From contig CAXTJU010000005.1 of NCBI GenBank assembly GCA_964244655.1, forward strand, positions 1-64,000: DNA of 64,000 bases, given 5' to 3'. The stretch comes from LMUY01 sp964244655 (GTDB taxonomy: Bacteria > Pseudomonadota > Alphaproteobacteria > Acetobacterales > Acetobacteraceae). The position numbers and the translations under genes were made by a program. Of the stretch, positions 54,880 through 63,389 are shown one piece after another. Numbering within the stretch: position 1 is the first letter of the stretch; each line of letters starts with the position of its first letter. A model generated the notes under the pieces. It worked only from the letters and a program-made list of their open reading frames with translations. It was not told the origin of the DNA and ran no database searches.

Positions 54880-55578
54880 TCAGGGCGCGTCCGGGAGCTT
54901 GCAGGCGCTCTTGCGCTCGCTGTAGCGGTCCACGAGATAGTCAGCCCGGTCCCGCAGCAGCAGCGTGAACCGCAGCAGCTCCTCCATCACGTCCACCACG
55001 CGGTCGTAGTTGGCGGACGGCTTCATGCGCCCGGCCGCGTCGAACTGCTCGTAGGCGCGCGGCACGCTCGACTGGTTCGGGATGGTGACCATCCGCATCC
55101 AGCGCCCGAGCAGCCGCAGCGTGTTCACCGCGTTGAAGCTCTGCGACCCGCCCGACACCTGCATCACGGCCAAGGTGCGCCCCTGGGTCGGGCGCACCGA
55201 GCCATCCTCCAAGGGCAGCCAGTCGATCTGGTTCTTGAACACGCCCGTCACCGCGCCGTGGACCTCGGGGGAGCACCAGACCTGGCCTTCGGACCACAGC
55301 GACAATGCGCGAAGTTCCCGTACCTTAGGGTGGTCCTTGGGCACGCTGTTGGCCATCGGCAGCTCGCGCGGGTCGAAGCTGCGGGTCTCGGCGCCCATGG
55401 CGCGCAGCAGCCGGTCGGCCTCCTCGACCAGCAGTCGGCTGTAGGAACGCGTCCGCAGCGAGCCGTGGAGCAGCAGGATGCGGGGCGGGTGCTGCGCCCG
55501 CATGACCGGTTCCAGCCGGGCGGCATCGGGCGGGGCCAGCAGGTCAGGATGCAGCGCCGGCATCGGGTCCGCGCTCAT
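54880..55578 (-). CDS. arsH: Organoarsenical oxidase ArsH
   Basis: A 232-residue NADPH-dependent flavoprotein of the arsenic operon. The FMN loop is in LHGSLRTRSYSRLL, then EVHGAVTGVFKNQIDWLP and MQVSGGSQSFNAVN, all typical. ArsH oxidises trivalent organoarsenicals and reduces quinones. The ATG at 55578 overlaps the arsB stop by four bases, making it the last gene of arsRCBH. Confidence 0.94.
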   Translation of the reverse strand: MSADPMPALHPDLLAPPDAARLEPVMRAQHPPRILLLHGSLRTRSYSRLLVEEADRLLRAMGAETRSFDPRELPMANSVPKDHPKVRELRALSLWSEGQVWCSPEVHGAVTGVFKNQIDWLPLEDGSVRPTQGRTLAVMQVSGGSQSFNAVNTLRLLGRWMRMVTIPNQSSVPRAYEQFDAAGRMKPSANYDRVVDVMEELLRFTLLLRDRADYLVDRYSERKSACKLPDAP

Positions 55579-56888
55579 GCCGGCCCCAGCAACGGCAGCC
55601 AGGCCGCGAGGGCGGCCAGCGCCAGCAACAGCACGGGCGGAGTGATGGCCAAGCCGACGCGCATGTACTGTCCCCAGGTGATTGTGATGCCCTTGGCGCC
55701 CAGCACGTGCAGCCAGAGCAGGGTGGCGAGGCTGCCGATGGGCGTGAACTTCGGCCCCAGGTCGCAGCCGATGACGTTGGCATACACCATCAGCTCGCGC
55801 GTGGCGGCGGGGATGGCGTGCGCCTGTTCGATCGACAATGCGCCGATTAGGACGCCGGGCATGTTGTTCATCACCGAGGATAGCAGCGCCGCGCCGAAGC
55901 CGGTGCCGACCGTCGCGGCCCAGGGTCCCTGGCCTGACAGCCAGCTTAGCGCCGTGGCGAGGTGATCCGTCAGCCCGGCGTTCCGCAAGCCGTAAACGAC
56001 GAGGTACATGCCCAGCGAGAACACCACGATTTGCCAGGGCGCCCCGCGCAGGACCTTGCCGACCGGCACCACGGCCCCCCGGCCGCCCTGGAACCAGCGC
56101 CCGGCCAGGGCCAACAGCACGAGCGCCGCAGCCCCCGTCACGGCTGCAACCGGCACACCCAGCGGTGCGAGGACGAAATAGGCCGCGAGCAGCAGGCCCA
56201 GCAGCGGAAGCGCGGCCCGGAACACCGTTCGGTCCCGGATCGCGCTTGCCGGCGTTTCGAGGTGCGCGACCGCATACCGCGCTGGCACTTCGCGCCGGTA
56301 GAAGCCCCACAGCACCGCCAGCGTCGCCGCCAAGGCCACCAGATCGACCGGCGCCATCACCGCGGCGTAGCGGTTGAACGTCACGCTGAAATAGTTGGCG
56401 CTGACGATGTTGACCAGGTTGGAGATGATCAGCGGCAAGCTTGTGGTGTCCGCCACGAAGCCGGTCGCCATCACGAAGGCGAGCGTCGCGGCCGGCGGAA
56501 ACTCCAACCGCAGCAGGATCGCCACCACGATCGGCGTCAGCAACAGCGCCGCCCCGTCATTGGCGAAGAACGCCGCGATGACTGCGCCGAGCACCACGAC
56601 CAAGGGGAACAGCCGCCGGCCGTTGCCGCGCCCCCAGCGGGCGACGTGCAGCGCCGCCCATTGGAAGAAGCCCGCCTCGTCCAGCAAGAGCGAGATGACG
56701 ATCAACGCGACAAAGGTGAACGTCGCGTCCCACACGATGCGCCAGACCACGGGCACGTCGGCCCAGCCGATCACGCCCGTCAGCAGCGCCAGGGCGGCGC
56801 CGGCCATGGCGCTCCAGCCGATGCCCAGGCCGCGAGGCTGCCAGATGACAAGCGCGAGGGTGGCGAGAAAGATGCTGAGCGCCATCAT
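55575..56888 (-). CDS. arsB: Arsenite efflux carrier ArsB
   Basis: A 437-residue inner-membrane carrier with about 12 helices. IWQPRGLGIGWSAM, FFANDGAALLLTPIV, SLPLIISNLVNIVSA and MYLVVYGLRNAGLTDHL follow enterobacterial ArsB closely. It exports arsenite or antimonite. No arsA ATPase is present, so it should work as a secondary antiporter. Six bases separate it from arsC. Confidence 0.94.
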   Translation of the reverse strand: MMALSIFLATLALVIWQPRGLGIGWSAMAGAALALLTGVIGWADVPVVWRIVWDATFTFVALIVISLLLDEAGFFQWAALHVARWGRGNGRRLFPLVVVLGAVIAAFFANDGAALLLTPIVVAILLRLEFPPAATLAFVMATGFVADTTSLPLIISNLVNIVSANYFSVTFNRYAAVMAPVDLVALAATLAVLWGFYRREVPARYAVAHLETPASAIRDRTVFRAALPLLGLLLAAYFVLAPLGVPVAAVTGAAALVLLALAGRWFQGGRGAVVPVGKVLRGAPWQIVVFSLGMYLVVYGLRNAGLTDHLATALSWLSGQGPWAATVGTGFGAALLSSVMNNMPGVLIGALSIEQAHAIPAATRELMVYANVIGCDLGPKFTPIGSLATLLWLHVLGAKGITITWGQYMRVGLAITPPVLLLALAALAAWLPLLGPA

Positions 56889-56894
56889 GGCGCC

Positions 56895-57326
56895 TCAGCT
56901 GACCCGGCGGCCAGCGGCGTCGATCACGGCCGCACCATCCTCTTTGACGAAGGCGGCAAGCGGGGCCGGCAGGATGTGCAGCACCGCCTCGGAGGGGCGG
57001 CAGAGCCTCACGCCGGATGGCGTCACGACCAGCGGCCGGTTGATGAGAATGGGGTGCGCCATCATGGCGTCGATCAGCTGGTCATCGGTCAACGCCGGGT
57101 CAGCCAGGCCCAGCTCCGCGTAGGGCGTGCCTTTCTCCCGCAGCAGTCCGCGCGGGGTCAGCCCGGCACGGGCGATGAGCTGCGCGAGCAGCGCGCGGAC
57201 GGGCGGGGTTTTGAGGTATTCGATGACATGGGGCTCCAGGCCGGCGTTGCGGATCATCGCCAGAGTGTTGCGGGACGTGCCGCATGCAGGGTTGTGATAG
57301 ATGACCACGTCCATGGCTTCGGTCAT
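56895..57326 (-). CDS. arsC: Glutaredoxin-dependent arsenate reductase ArsC
   Basis: A 143-residue arsenate reductase. The catalytic C15 is in HNPACGTSRNT, and the substrate-binding arginines are in GLLREKG, ILINRPLVV and LCRPSE. It reduces arsenate to arsenite for ArsB. The start at 57326 overlaps the arsR stop by four bases. The enterobacterial glutaredoxin type is seen rather than the thioredoxin type. Confidence 0.94.
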   Translation of the reverse strand: MTEAMDVVIYHNPACGTSRNTLAMIRNAGLEPHVIEYLKTPPVRALLAQLIARAGLTPRGLLREKGTPYAELGLADPALTDDQLIDAMMAHPILINRPLVVTPSGVRLCRPSEAVLHILPAPLAAFVKEDGAAVIDAAGRRVS

Positions 57327-57676
57327 TGCAGGGCCTTCCCGGGCGGGCAGCAGGGCACGAGGTCGGCGACGAGTGGAACGCACAGCTCGGGACGGCCGCC
57401 GCAGCAATCCTTGGCCAGGAACAGCATCATCGCGCGCAGCTGGGCCAGGTCGGCCCGGTAGATGATGGCGCGGCTGCGCCGCTCGGACTGGACCAGGCCG
57501 GCGCGCGCCAGGATCGCGAGATGCGTTGACAGGGTGTTCTGCGGCACGTCGAGCTGACGGGCGATCTCGCCAGCCGGCAGCCCTTCCGGTTCGTGGCGCA
57601 CGAGCAGCCGGAACGTGTCCAGGCGGGTGCCTTGCGCGAGCGATCCGAGGGCGCGGATGGCAGCCAAATTATCCAT
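57323..57676 (-). CDS. arsR: ArsR-family arsenic-responsive repressor
   Basis: A 117-residue winged-helix repressor, first gene of the arsenic operon. The recognition helix is LDVPQNTLSTHLAILARAG. Arsenite-binding cysteines are probably those in KDCCGGRPELC and LVPCCPP at the C-terminus, unlike the helix-3 CVC site of E. coli ArsR. The ATG at 57676 lies directly downstream of an AT-rich promoter-like stretch. Confidence 0.92.
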   Translation of the reverse strand: MDNLAAIRALGSLAQGTRLDTFRLLVRHEPEGLPAGEIARQLDVPQNTLSTHLAILARAGLVQSERRSRAIIYRADLAQLRAMMLFLAKDCCGGRPELCVPLVADLVPCCPPGKALQ

Positions 57677-57677
57677 G

Positions 57678-57695
57678 TATCGAGAATAAAAGATA
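57678..57695. promoter_or_regulatory. Candidate ArsR operator/promoter
   Basis: TATC, ten AT-rich bases, GATA lies immediately before the arsR start in otherwise GC-rich DNA. On the minus strand TATCTT or TATTCT could be the -10 box, with TTGCTG upstream as -35. An autoregulatory ArsR site here is likely by position; the exact half-sites are inference. Confidence 0.4.
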
Positions 57696-57815
57696 TGTTG
57701 CCGCGTGTCCAGCAAGGGAGGCTCATTCAGTCGGGCGGGATGGCGCCGCGGCCAGAAATGCCGGAAAACACGCCGCGCCGCCGTCCTCGGGCGGGACCAT
57801 GCAAAGGATCATCCT

Positions 57816-59309
57816 ATGACGGGCGACAACCGGAACCTGACACGTCGGACGCTCGGCCTAGCAGCGGCTGCCGCGCTGGCCAGCCTCCCGGCTTGGGGCG
57901 AACCGGTGGCCGATGCCTCGGAGCGCTACCGGCCCCGAGTGCACTACACGCCCCGCGTGGGATTCATGAACGACCCGAACGGGCTGATTCACCATGACGG
58001 CGAATGGCACCTGTACTATCAGTACAACCCATTTGGCACCCGCAGCGCGCACGTGCACTGGGGTCATGCGGTCAGCCCCGACCTGCTGCACTGGCAGGAA
58101 CTGCCGCCTGCGCTGGGCGACACGGAGGCCGGGGAGCCGTTCAGCGGCAGCGCCGTGTTCGACGCCGGCAACACGAGCCGCCTGTTCCCGGCAGGGGAGC
58201 CTGGCCTGGTGGCCGTCTTCACCCGCGCCACGCCGGAATACCAGCGCCAGGACATCGCTTGCAGCATCGACCGCGGACGCAGCTTCGCCCTGTACGATGG
58301 CAACCCGGTGCTGGAGCGTGGCAGCAACTCCTTCCGTGACCCCAAGGTGTTCTGGCATGAGCCGACGCAGCGTTGGATCATGGCGGTGGTTGCGGCCCGC
58401 GAACACCGGGTGCTGTTCTATGCCTCCGCCAACCTGACCCAGTGGCAGGAAGTCGGCAGCTTCAGCCAGCCCGGCATCGAGGGCGTGGAATATGAGTGTC
58501 CGAACCTCGTGCTCATGCCAGTCGAGGGCGGTGGCCTGAAGTGGGTGTTGTTCGTGTCTGTCAACACGGGCCCGGACAAGGACAGCCCCGTGCAGTATTT
58601 TGTCGGCGGGTTCGACGGGCAGCGCTTCATGGCGGATGACCCGGAGACGCGCTACGTCGATTTCGGCAAGGACTTCTATGCGATGCAGGTCTTCGCGGAC
58701 GCGCCGGGTGACCGCCCGGTGGCGATGGCATGGGCCGGCTGCTGGCCATACTGCGACGACCTGCCGACCGGCGCGTGGCGCGGCGTCATGACGCTGCCGC
58801 GGCAGCTGTCGCTGCGCCAGGCCGCGGATGGCTGCCGCCTCGTGCAGGCGTTCGCACCTTTGGAGGCCGTGCGCGGAGCCGCCATCCCTGTCCGTCTGGG
58901 GGAGGGCGGCCTCGCCACGGCCACCCTGCCGCCGGGAGCGGCGGTGGAGGTGCGGGTGCGGCTGACCGTGGACGCAGGCGCTGCCACCCTGGCGTTCCGC
59001 AACGGCGCGGGCGAGGCGCTGACGGTCGGGTTCGACCAAGGCAGCGGACGGCTCAGCGTCGCGCGCGGCGGCACGCACGGCTTCAAGCACCAGCATTTCA
59101 CCGACATCCTCACGGCGGCCCGCCCACCTGGCACACGGGAGGTGGACCTGCACCTGGTGCTGGACCGCTGCACGCTGGAGGTGATCGGCTTCGACGGCGA
59201 AACGTCCGGCACGTTCCTGCACTTCTTCGCGACGCCTCCTGACCAGCTTGTCGTGCAGGGAACGGAGGCGGTGCGGCTGGGCGCGATGCAGGTGACGGAA
59301 CTGGTGTGA
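57816..59309 (+). CDS. Secreted GH32 enzyme (levanase/invertase type)
   Basis: A 497-residue glycoside hydrolase 32. A Tat signal (TRRTLGLAAAAALASLPAWG) precedes the five-blade propeller. The nucleophile is D53 in MNDPNG, the transition-state stabiliser D175 in FRDPKV, and the acid/base E227 in EYECPNL. A C-terminal beta-sandwich ends the protein. It should release fructose from levan, inulin or sucrose outside the cytoplasm. AAAGGA precedes the ATG at 57816. No sugar transporter or levansucrase lies beside it. Confidence 0.92.
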   Translation: MTGDNRNLTRRTLGLAAAAALASLPAWGEPVADASERYRPRVHYTPRVGFMNDPNGLIHHDGEWHLYYQYNPFGTRSAHVHWGHAVSPDLLHWQELPPALGDTEAGEPFSGSAVFDAGNTSRLFPAGEPGLVAVFTRATPEYQRQDIACSIDRGRSFALYDGNPVLERGSNSFRDPKVFWHEPTQRWIMAVVAAREHRVLFYASANLTQWQEVGSFSQPGIEGVEYECPNLVLMPVEGGGLKWVLFVSVNTGPDKDSPVQYFVGGFDGQRFMADDPETRYVDFGKDFYAMQVFADAPGDRPVAMAWAGCWPYCDDLPTGAWRGVMTLPRQLSLRQAADGCRLVQAFAPLEAVRGAAIPVRLGEGGLATATLPPGAAVEVRVRLTVDAGAATLAFRNGAGEALTVGFDQGSGRLSVARGGTHGFKHQHFTDILTAARPPGTREVDLHLVLDRCTLEVIGFDGETSGTFLHFFATPPDQLVVQGTEAVRLGAMQVTELV

Positions 59310-59321
59310 CGAGCAAGCTCA

Positions 59322-59368
59322 GGGCTCTGCCTCGAACCCTGCCAGAGGACGGGGTCCCCTGACACCCT
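59322..59368. repeat. Dispersed intergenic repeat, copy B
   Basis: About 47 bases strongly similar to 4741-4787 (shared core GCCAGAGGACG and GAACCC). The stem CCAGAGGAC / GTCCCCTG is imperfect in this copy. It lies between the convergent GH32 and nuclease-fold genes, the same kind of position as copy A. Confidence 0.6.
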
Positions 59369-59398
59369 CATGGGAACGCGAAGGTCAGCGATGAGGGG

Positions 59399-60844
59399 TT
59401 AGTGCCGGCCGACGAACCCACCTGCCGGTGCAGCCATGCGGGGCGCGAGCACGACGCCAGGGCGCAAGCCGCCCGATGCCGTCGGGCCCGGCCGCGCCAA
59501 TCCCAGCGGCGTCACGAACGCGCGCTGAAACGGCACGACGCCTGGCATGAAGCGGGACCGCGCGCCGTTGAGGTCGGAGCGCGGGACGACCGCCTGGGTG
59601 AACACCTCCGGCGCACGCGGCCCTGCCGGGCTGCCAAGGACAGCCGGAGCATGAAATGCCGCGGAGTTGCCGGAACCCGCCGGCCCGTTGAACACGCGCG
59701 GCCCGCGCGGCGCTTCCGGGCCAGGAAGGCCGGGTGGGTGGAACTCCGCCACCTGCCGGAGGGCCTCGCCGTGCGGCAGCCCCCGCAGCCCGCTTCCCCC
59801 GGGATGGAACCGGTCAAGGTGGCTGCGGAAGCGCTCCGGCGCGGCGTGCCAGCGGTGCAGCCGATCGAAGAAGCCGAAGCCCAGCACGGCATCGTAGAAG
59901 AAGAACACCGGCCCGCCATCGATCAGCGCCACCGGAACGCCGGCCTCGTAGCTGATGCCGTCCCCGGCATCGCCCGGAGCATAGGCGCAGCAGGGCGGAG
60001 TGAATTGCGCCAGCGGCAGCTGGCTCAGGACTTGTTGCTGCGAGTCGAACCAGTATCCGCTCTTGGCGGCCATCGCCTGGGTCTGATCCGCCCGGTATTC
60101 CGCCGTGGCATCCGGGCCGACCCGGGCCAGGCCTTCGAGCAACGCCACGGTGGCGATGTCCGTTCCGTCGGGCAGCACGCAGACGTAGTGGCCGCTCTCG
60201 TCCTGTTGCTGGCAGCTCAGGCGGTTGCCATGGGAGGCGATCTCGTTCTGCAGTTGCAGGGTATAGTACTGCGCGTCGAAACCGATCAAGCCGCTCAGCA
60301 GGAACATCCGGCCGTCGCCCAGGAGTTCTGCGGTGGTCCGCACCGTGGGCGCCTGCACGATCACGGGGGCGGGTGGCAGGCCGGCCCAGATGCCGACATG
60401 GGCCGCCTGCGCCGCGGCTTCCTGCTCGCGGTAGCTGGCCGGCGAATCGGCGACCGTTTCCGCAGCGCCGTTTGCCAGCGCTGTCTCAGCCACATCGAGC
60501 CCCGTCGGCATCAGGCACGCATACGTGCCGCCGTCGTGCGGCTTGCAGGTCACGCGGTCCCCGTTGTCGGTGACAAACGACTGCAATCCGCGTGCAGGGT
60601 CGCCGGCCCAGCCCTTAATGCCGAACAGCGTGACGCTCGTGTCGCCGCCCTTGAGGTGAGCGGTGTCGATCACGGTCGGATGGTTGAGGAGTACGGGGGC
60701 CGGCGCAACGGCAGGGTCCATCACCGGGTTGCTGGAGAGCCCGGGTGCTTGAGCGTGAGCGCCGGACGCGAGCATGGCGACCGCGGCGACCCACCGGCCC
60801 AACAGCCACAAACGGAAGCCCTTTGGCGTCCGTGTTCCAATCAT
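59399..60844 (-). CDS. Exported protein with two tandem SNase-like domains
   Basis: A 481-residue exported protein. The signal region is RLWLLGRWVAAVAMLASGAH. Two staphylococcal-nuclease-like folds follow, about 58-156 (GDTSVTLFGIKGWAGD ... AAHVGIWAG) and 168-268 (GDGRMFLLSGLIGFD ... MAAKSGYWFD). Nuclease active-site residues (the Asp, Arg and Glu of GIDAPE-type motifs) are not conserved in either copy, so catalysis is unlikely. A hydrophobic segment near residue 310 (PVFFFYDAVLGFGFF) and a ~150-residue Pro/Gly/Ala-rich tail complete it. It may bind nucleic acid or protein in the envelope; function unknown. Confidence 0.68.
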   Translation of the reverse strand: MIGTRTPKGFRLWLLGRWVAAVAMLASGAHAQAPGLSSNPVMDPAVAPAPVLLNHPTVIDTAHLKGGDTSVTLFGIKGWAGDPARGLQSFVTDNGDRVTCKPHDGGTYACLMPTGLDVAETALANGAAETVADSPASYREQEAAAQAAHVGIWAGLPPAPVIVQAPTVRTTAELLGDGRMFLLSGLIGFDAQYYTLQLQNEIASHGNRLSCQQQDESGHYVCVLPDGTDIATVALLEGLARVGPDATAEYRADQTQAMAAKSGYWFDSQQQVLSQLPLAQFTPPCCAYAPGDAGDGISYEAGVPVALIDGGPVFFFYDAVLGFGFFDRLHRWHAAPERFRSHLDRFHPGGSGLRGLPHGEALRQVAEFHPPGLPGPEAPRGPRVFNGPAGSGNSAAFHAPAVLGSPAGPRAPEVFTQAVVPRSDLNGARSRFMPGVVPFQRAFVTPLGLARPGPTASGGLRPGVVLAPRMAAPAGGFVGRH

Positions 60845-61052
60845 GGCGAAGTTCCCTGCTGGCCGGTAGGCCTTACCCGGCAACGTCTTGCCGCTGCAGA
60901 TGGTCAGCTGGGCCCGCCGCGTCACCCAGCCTCGCCGGGAGCCATCGATAATCTAGCGATCGTGATCGAGCTCGAAGCCGCCTTTTGGCCAATCATGCCA
61001 CGGCCAGAGTTCAGGCAGCCGCAGACGGCTGGCCGAGAGGCTTGGGTCTGCC

Positions 61053-61928
61053 TCAGCTTTCGGGTGCCAGCTTGTCCTGCGTTCGAGTGGCGAAGTCCCC
61101 GGCGTCGTGGCGCTCGTGCAACTGGCTGGACGGCTCGCCGGAGATGCGGTTGACCATGCGGCCACGCTGCACCGCCGGGCGCGCCGCGATCCCCTCGGCC
61201 CAGCGCTGCACATGCGCGTAATCCTGCACTTGCAGGAAGGTGCCCGAAGCGCCGTAGAGCAGCCCCTTCGCCAGGCCGCCGTACCAGGGCCACACTGCGA
61301 TGTCGGCGATCGTGTAGTCCTGCCCCGCCAGGTACGCGTGGTCCGCCAGCCGCCGGTCCAGCACGTCGAGCTGGCGTTTCACCTCCATCGCGAACCGGTC
61401 GATGGCGTATTCGATCTTGGTCGGGGCGTAAGCGTAAAAGTGCCCGAATCCGCCGCCGAGGTAGGGCGCGCTGCCCATCTGCCAGAACAGCCAGGACAGG
61501 CATTCGGCGCGCCCCGCCGGGTCCGCCGGCAAGAACGCGCCGAACTTCTCGGCCAGGTGCAGCAGGATCGCGCCCGACTCGAACACCCGGATCGGCGCCG
61601 GCCCGCTGCGGTCCATCAGCGCGGGGATTTTCGAGTTGGGGTTCACCGCCACGAAGCCGCTGCCGAACTGCTCGCCGTCGATGCGGATCAGCCAGGCGTC
61701 GTACTCCGCCCCGCGATGGCCGAGTTCCAGCAGCTCCTCCAGCATCACCGTGACCTTCACCCCGTTCGGCGTGGCCAGCGAGTAGAGCTGCAAGGGATGG
61801 CGGCCGACCGGCAGCTCCTTGTCGTGCGTAGCACCGGCGACTGGGCGGTTGGTGGAGGCGAACCGGCCGCCCGTCCCCTGCTTCCAAGTCCAGATGTCAG
61901 GCGGCGTGTAGTCGGACGGGTCGCTCAT
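61053..61928 (-). CDS. yghU: Glutathione transferase YghU-type disulfide-bond oxidoreductase
   Basis: A 291-residue Nu-class glutathione transferase. The N-terminal TPPDIWTWKQGTGGRFASTN is specific to YghU/YfcG-type proteins, followed by the thioredoxin fold (LYSLATPNGVKVTVMLEELL, NPNSKIPAL, FESGAILLHLAEKFG) and the all-helical C-terminal domain. YghU reduces disulfides with two glutathiones. The 208-base gap to the nuclease-fold gene (60845-61052) shows nothing recognisable. It is divergent from the MFS gene. Confidence 0.92.
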   Translation of the reverse strand: MSDPSDYTPPDIWTWKQGTGGRFASTNRPVAGATHDKELPVGRHPLQLYSLATPNGVKVTVMLEELLELGHRGAEYDAWLIRIDGEQFGSGFVAVNPNSKIPALMDRSGPAPIRVFESGAILLHLAEKFGAFLPADPAGRAECLSWLFWQMGSAPYLGGGFGHFYAYAPTKIEYAIDRFAMEVKRQLDVLDRRLADHAYLAGQDYTIADIAVWPWYGGLAKGLLYGASGTFLQVQDYAHVQRWAEGIAARPAVQRGRMVNRISGEPSSQLHERHDAGDFATRTQDKLAPES

Positions 61929-62099
61929 GGCTCAGCTCCGGCTGCAATGGGTGGTGCGGCGGCGCCCGGCTCGGGACGTGCGCCGCCCCACGTAGTCATT
62001 CCGACCCGGGCGCGCCAGGGTAGCCGACCGCCGTGGCCGATTGCCGTGGCCGCCCGGCGTCTGCCATGGTCGGCCAAGCCCGGGCGGCTGGGAGGTGCG

Positions 62100-63389
62100 A
62101 TGAAGACCGCGACACGGCCAGGGCTGGACGCCGCGCAGGACGCCAGCCTGGTCGCCTTCTATGCGGGCATGAGCCTGCCGGAGCGGCGCACCTTCTGGGC
62201 GTGCGCCGCCGGCTGGGCGCTCGACGGCATGGACTTCATGATTTACCCGCTGGTCATCGGCGTCATCATGCACCAGTGGTCGATAGAGCCGGGGCAGGCG
62301 GGGCTGGCCGCCACGGCGACCCTGCTGGCGTCAGCGGTGGGCGGCTGGGGCGCCGGGCTCCTGGCCGACCGGGTCGGCCGGGTGCGGACCTTGCAGGTCA
62401 CGGTGGTCTGGTTCTCCCTGTTCAGCCTGCTCTGCGCCTTCGCTCAGAACTTCGGCCAGCTGATCGTGCTGCGCGCCCTGCTCGGCTTCGGCTTCGGCGG
62501 CGAGTGGGCGGCCGGCGCGGTGCTGATGGGCGAGACCATCCGTGCGCAGTATCGCGGCCGGGCCGTGGGGTGCGTGCAATCGGCCTGGGCGGTGGGATGG
62601 GCTGTGGCGGTGCTGGGCCAGGCGGTCATCGTCTCCGTGCTGCCGCCCGAGCTGGCGTGGCGGGCGATGTTCGCGCTCGGCTGCCTGCCGGCGCTGCTGG
62701 TGTTCTATCTCCGGCGCTACGTGCAGGAGCCCGAGATCGCCGCCGCCGCCCGCGCGGAGCTGGCCCGCAGCGGCGCCAGCCCCGGCCTGGGCCGCATCTT
62801 CGCGCCCGGTCTGCTGCGCACGACGCTGCTCGCCTCGCTGCTCAGCATGGGGGCGCAAGGCGGCTACTACGCCATCACCACCTGGTTGCCGCAGTTCCTG
62901 CGCACCACCCGGGGGCTGACGGTGCTCAACTCGACCGGCTACCTCGCCGTGCTGATCAGCGGCAGCTTCGCGGGCTACCTCACGGGCGCATGGCTCGCGG
63001 ACCGGATCGGGCGGCGGCCGTTGTTCATGATCTTCTCCGCCGGCGCGGTGGCGCTGGTGCTGGCCTATACCCAGCTCGACATCGGCAACGGCGCGATGCT
63101 CGTGCTCGGCTTCCCGCTCGGCTTCTTCGCCAGCGGCTACTTCTCCGGCATGGGGCCGTTCCTGACCGAGATCTATCCCACCGCCGTGCGCGGCTCGGGG
63201 CAGGGATTCTGCTATAATTTCGGCCGCGGCATGGGCGCGCTGTTCCCGGCGCTGGTGGGCTACCTGTCACAGGCCATGCCGCTGGCCGACGCCATGGGCC
63301 TGTTCGCCGCCGCGGCCTACGGGCTGTTCTTCGTCGCCGCGCTGCTGCTGCCCGAAACGCGCGGCCGGGTGCTGGTGGCCGATGCCTGA
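62100..63389 (+). CDS. MFS transporter (sugar/organic acid:H+ symporter type)
   Basis: A 429-residue 12-helix carrier. The inter-helix motif GLLADRVGRVRTLQ (helices 2-3) and its repeat AWLADRIGRRPLFM (8-9) mark the sugar/aromatic-acid symporter families; LLGFGFGGEWAAGAVLMGE is the helix-4 block. GGGAGG precedes the ATG at 62100. The stop overlaps the amidohydrolase start by eight bases, so it probably imports that enzyme's substrate. Confidence 0.9.
   Translation: MKTATRPGLDAAQDASLVAFYAGMSLPERRTFWACAAGWALDGMDFMIYPLVIGVIMHQWSIEPGQAGLAATATLLASAVGGWGAGLLADRVGRVRTLQVTVVWFSLFSLLCAFAQNFGQLIVLRALLGFGFGGEWAAGAVLMGETIRAQYRGRAVGCVQSAWAVGWAVAVLGQAVIVSVLPPELAWRAMFALGCLPALLVFYLRRYVQEPEIAAAARAELARSGASPGLGRIFAPGLLRTTLLASLLSMGAQGGYYAITTWLPQFLRTTRGLTVLNSTGYLAVLISGSFAGYLTGAWLADRIGRRPLFMIFSAGAVALVLAYTQLDIGNGAMLVLGFPLGFFASGYFSGMGPFLTEIYPTAVRGSGQGFCYNFGRGMGALFPALVGYLSQAMPLADAMGLFAAAAYGLFFVAALLLPETRGRVLVADA

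Noticed and set aside
54880..57676. ars operon as a recent genomic island
   Set aside because: Base composition looks like the neighbours, and no mobility gene, direct repeat or tRNA flanks it.
57858..61153. Long antisense frames across the GH32 and nuclease-fold genes
   Set aside because: The opposite strands carry proteins with signal peptides and conserved motifs; the shadows do not.
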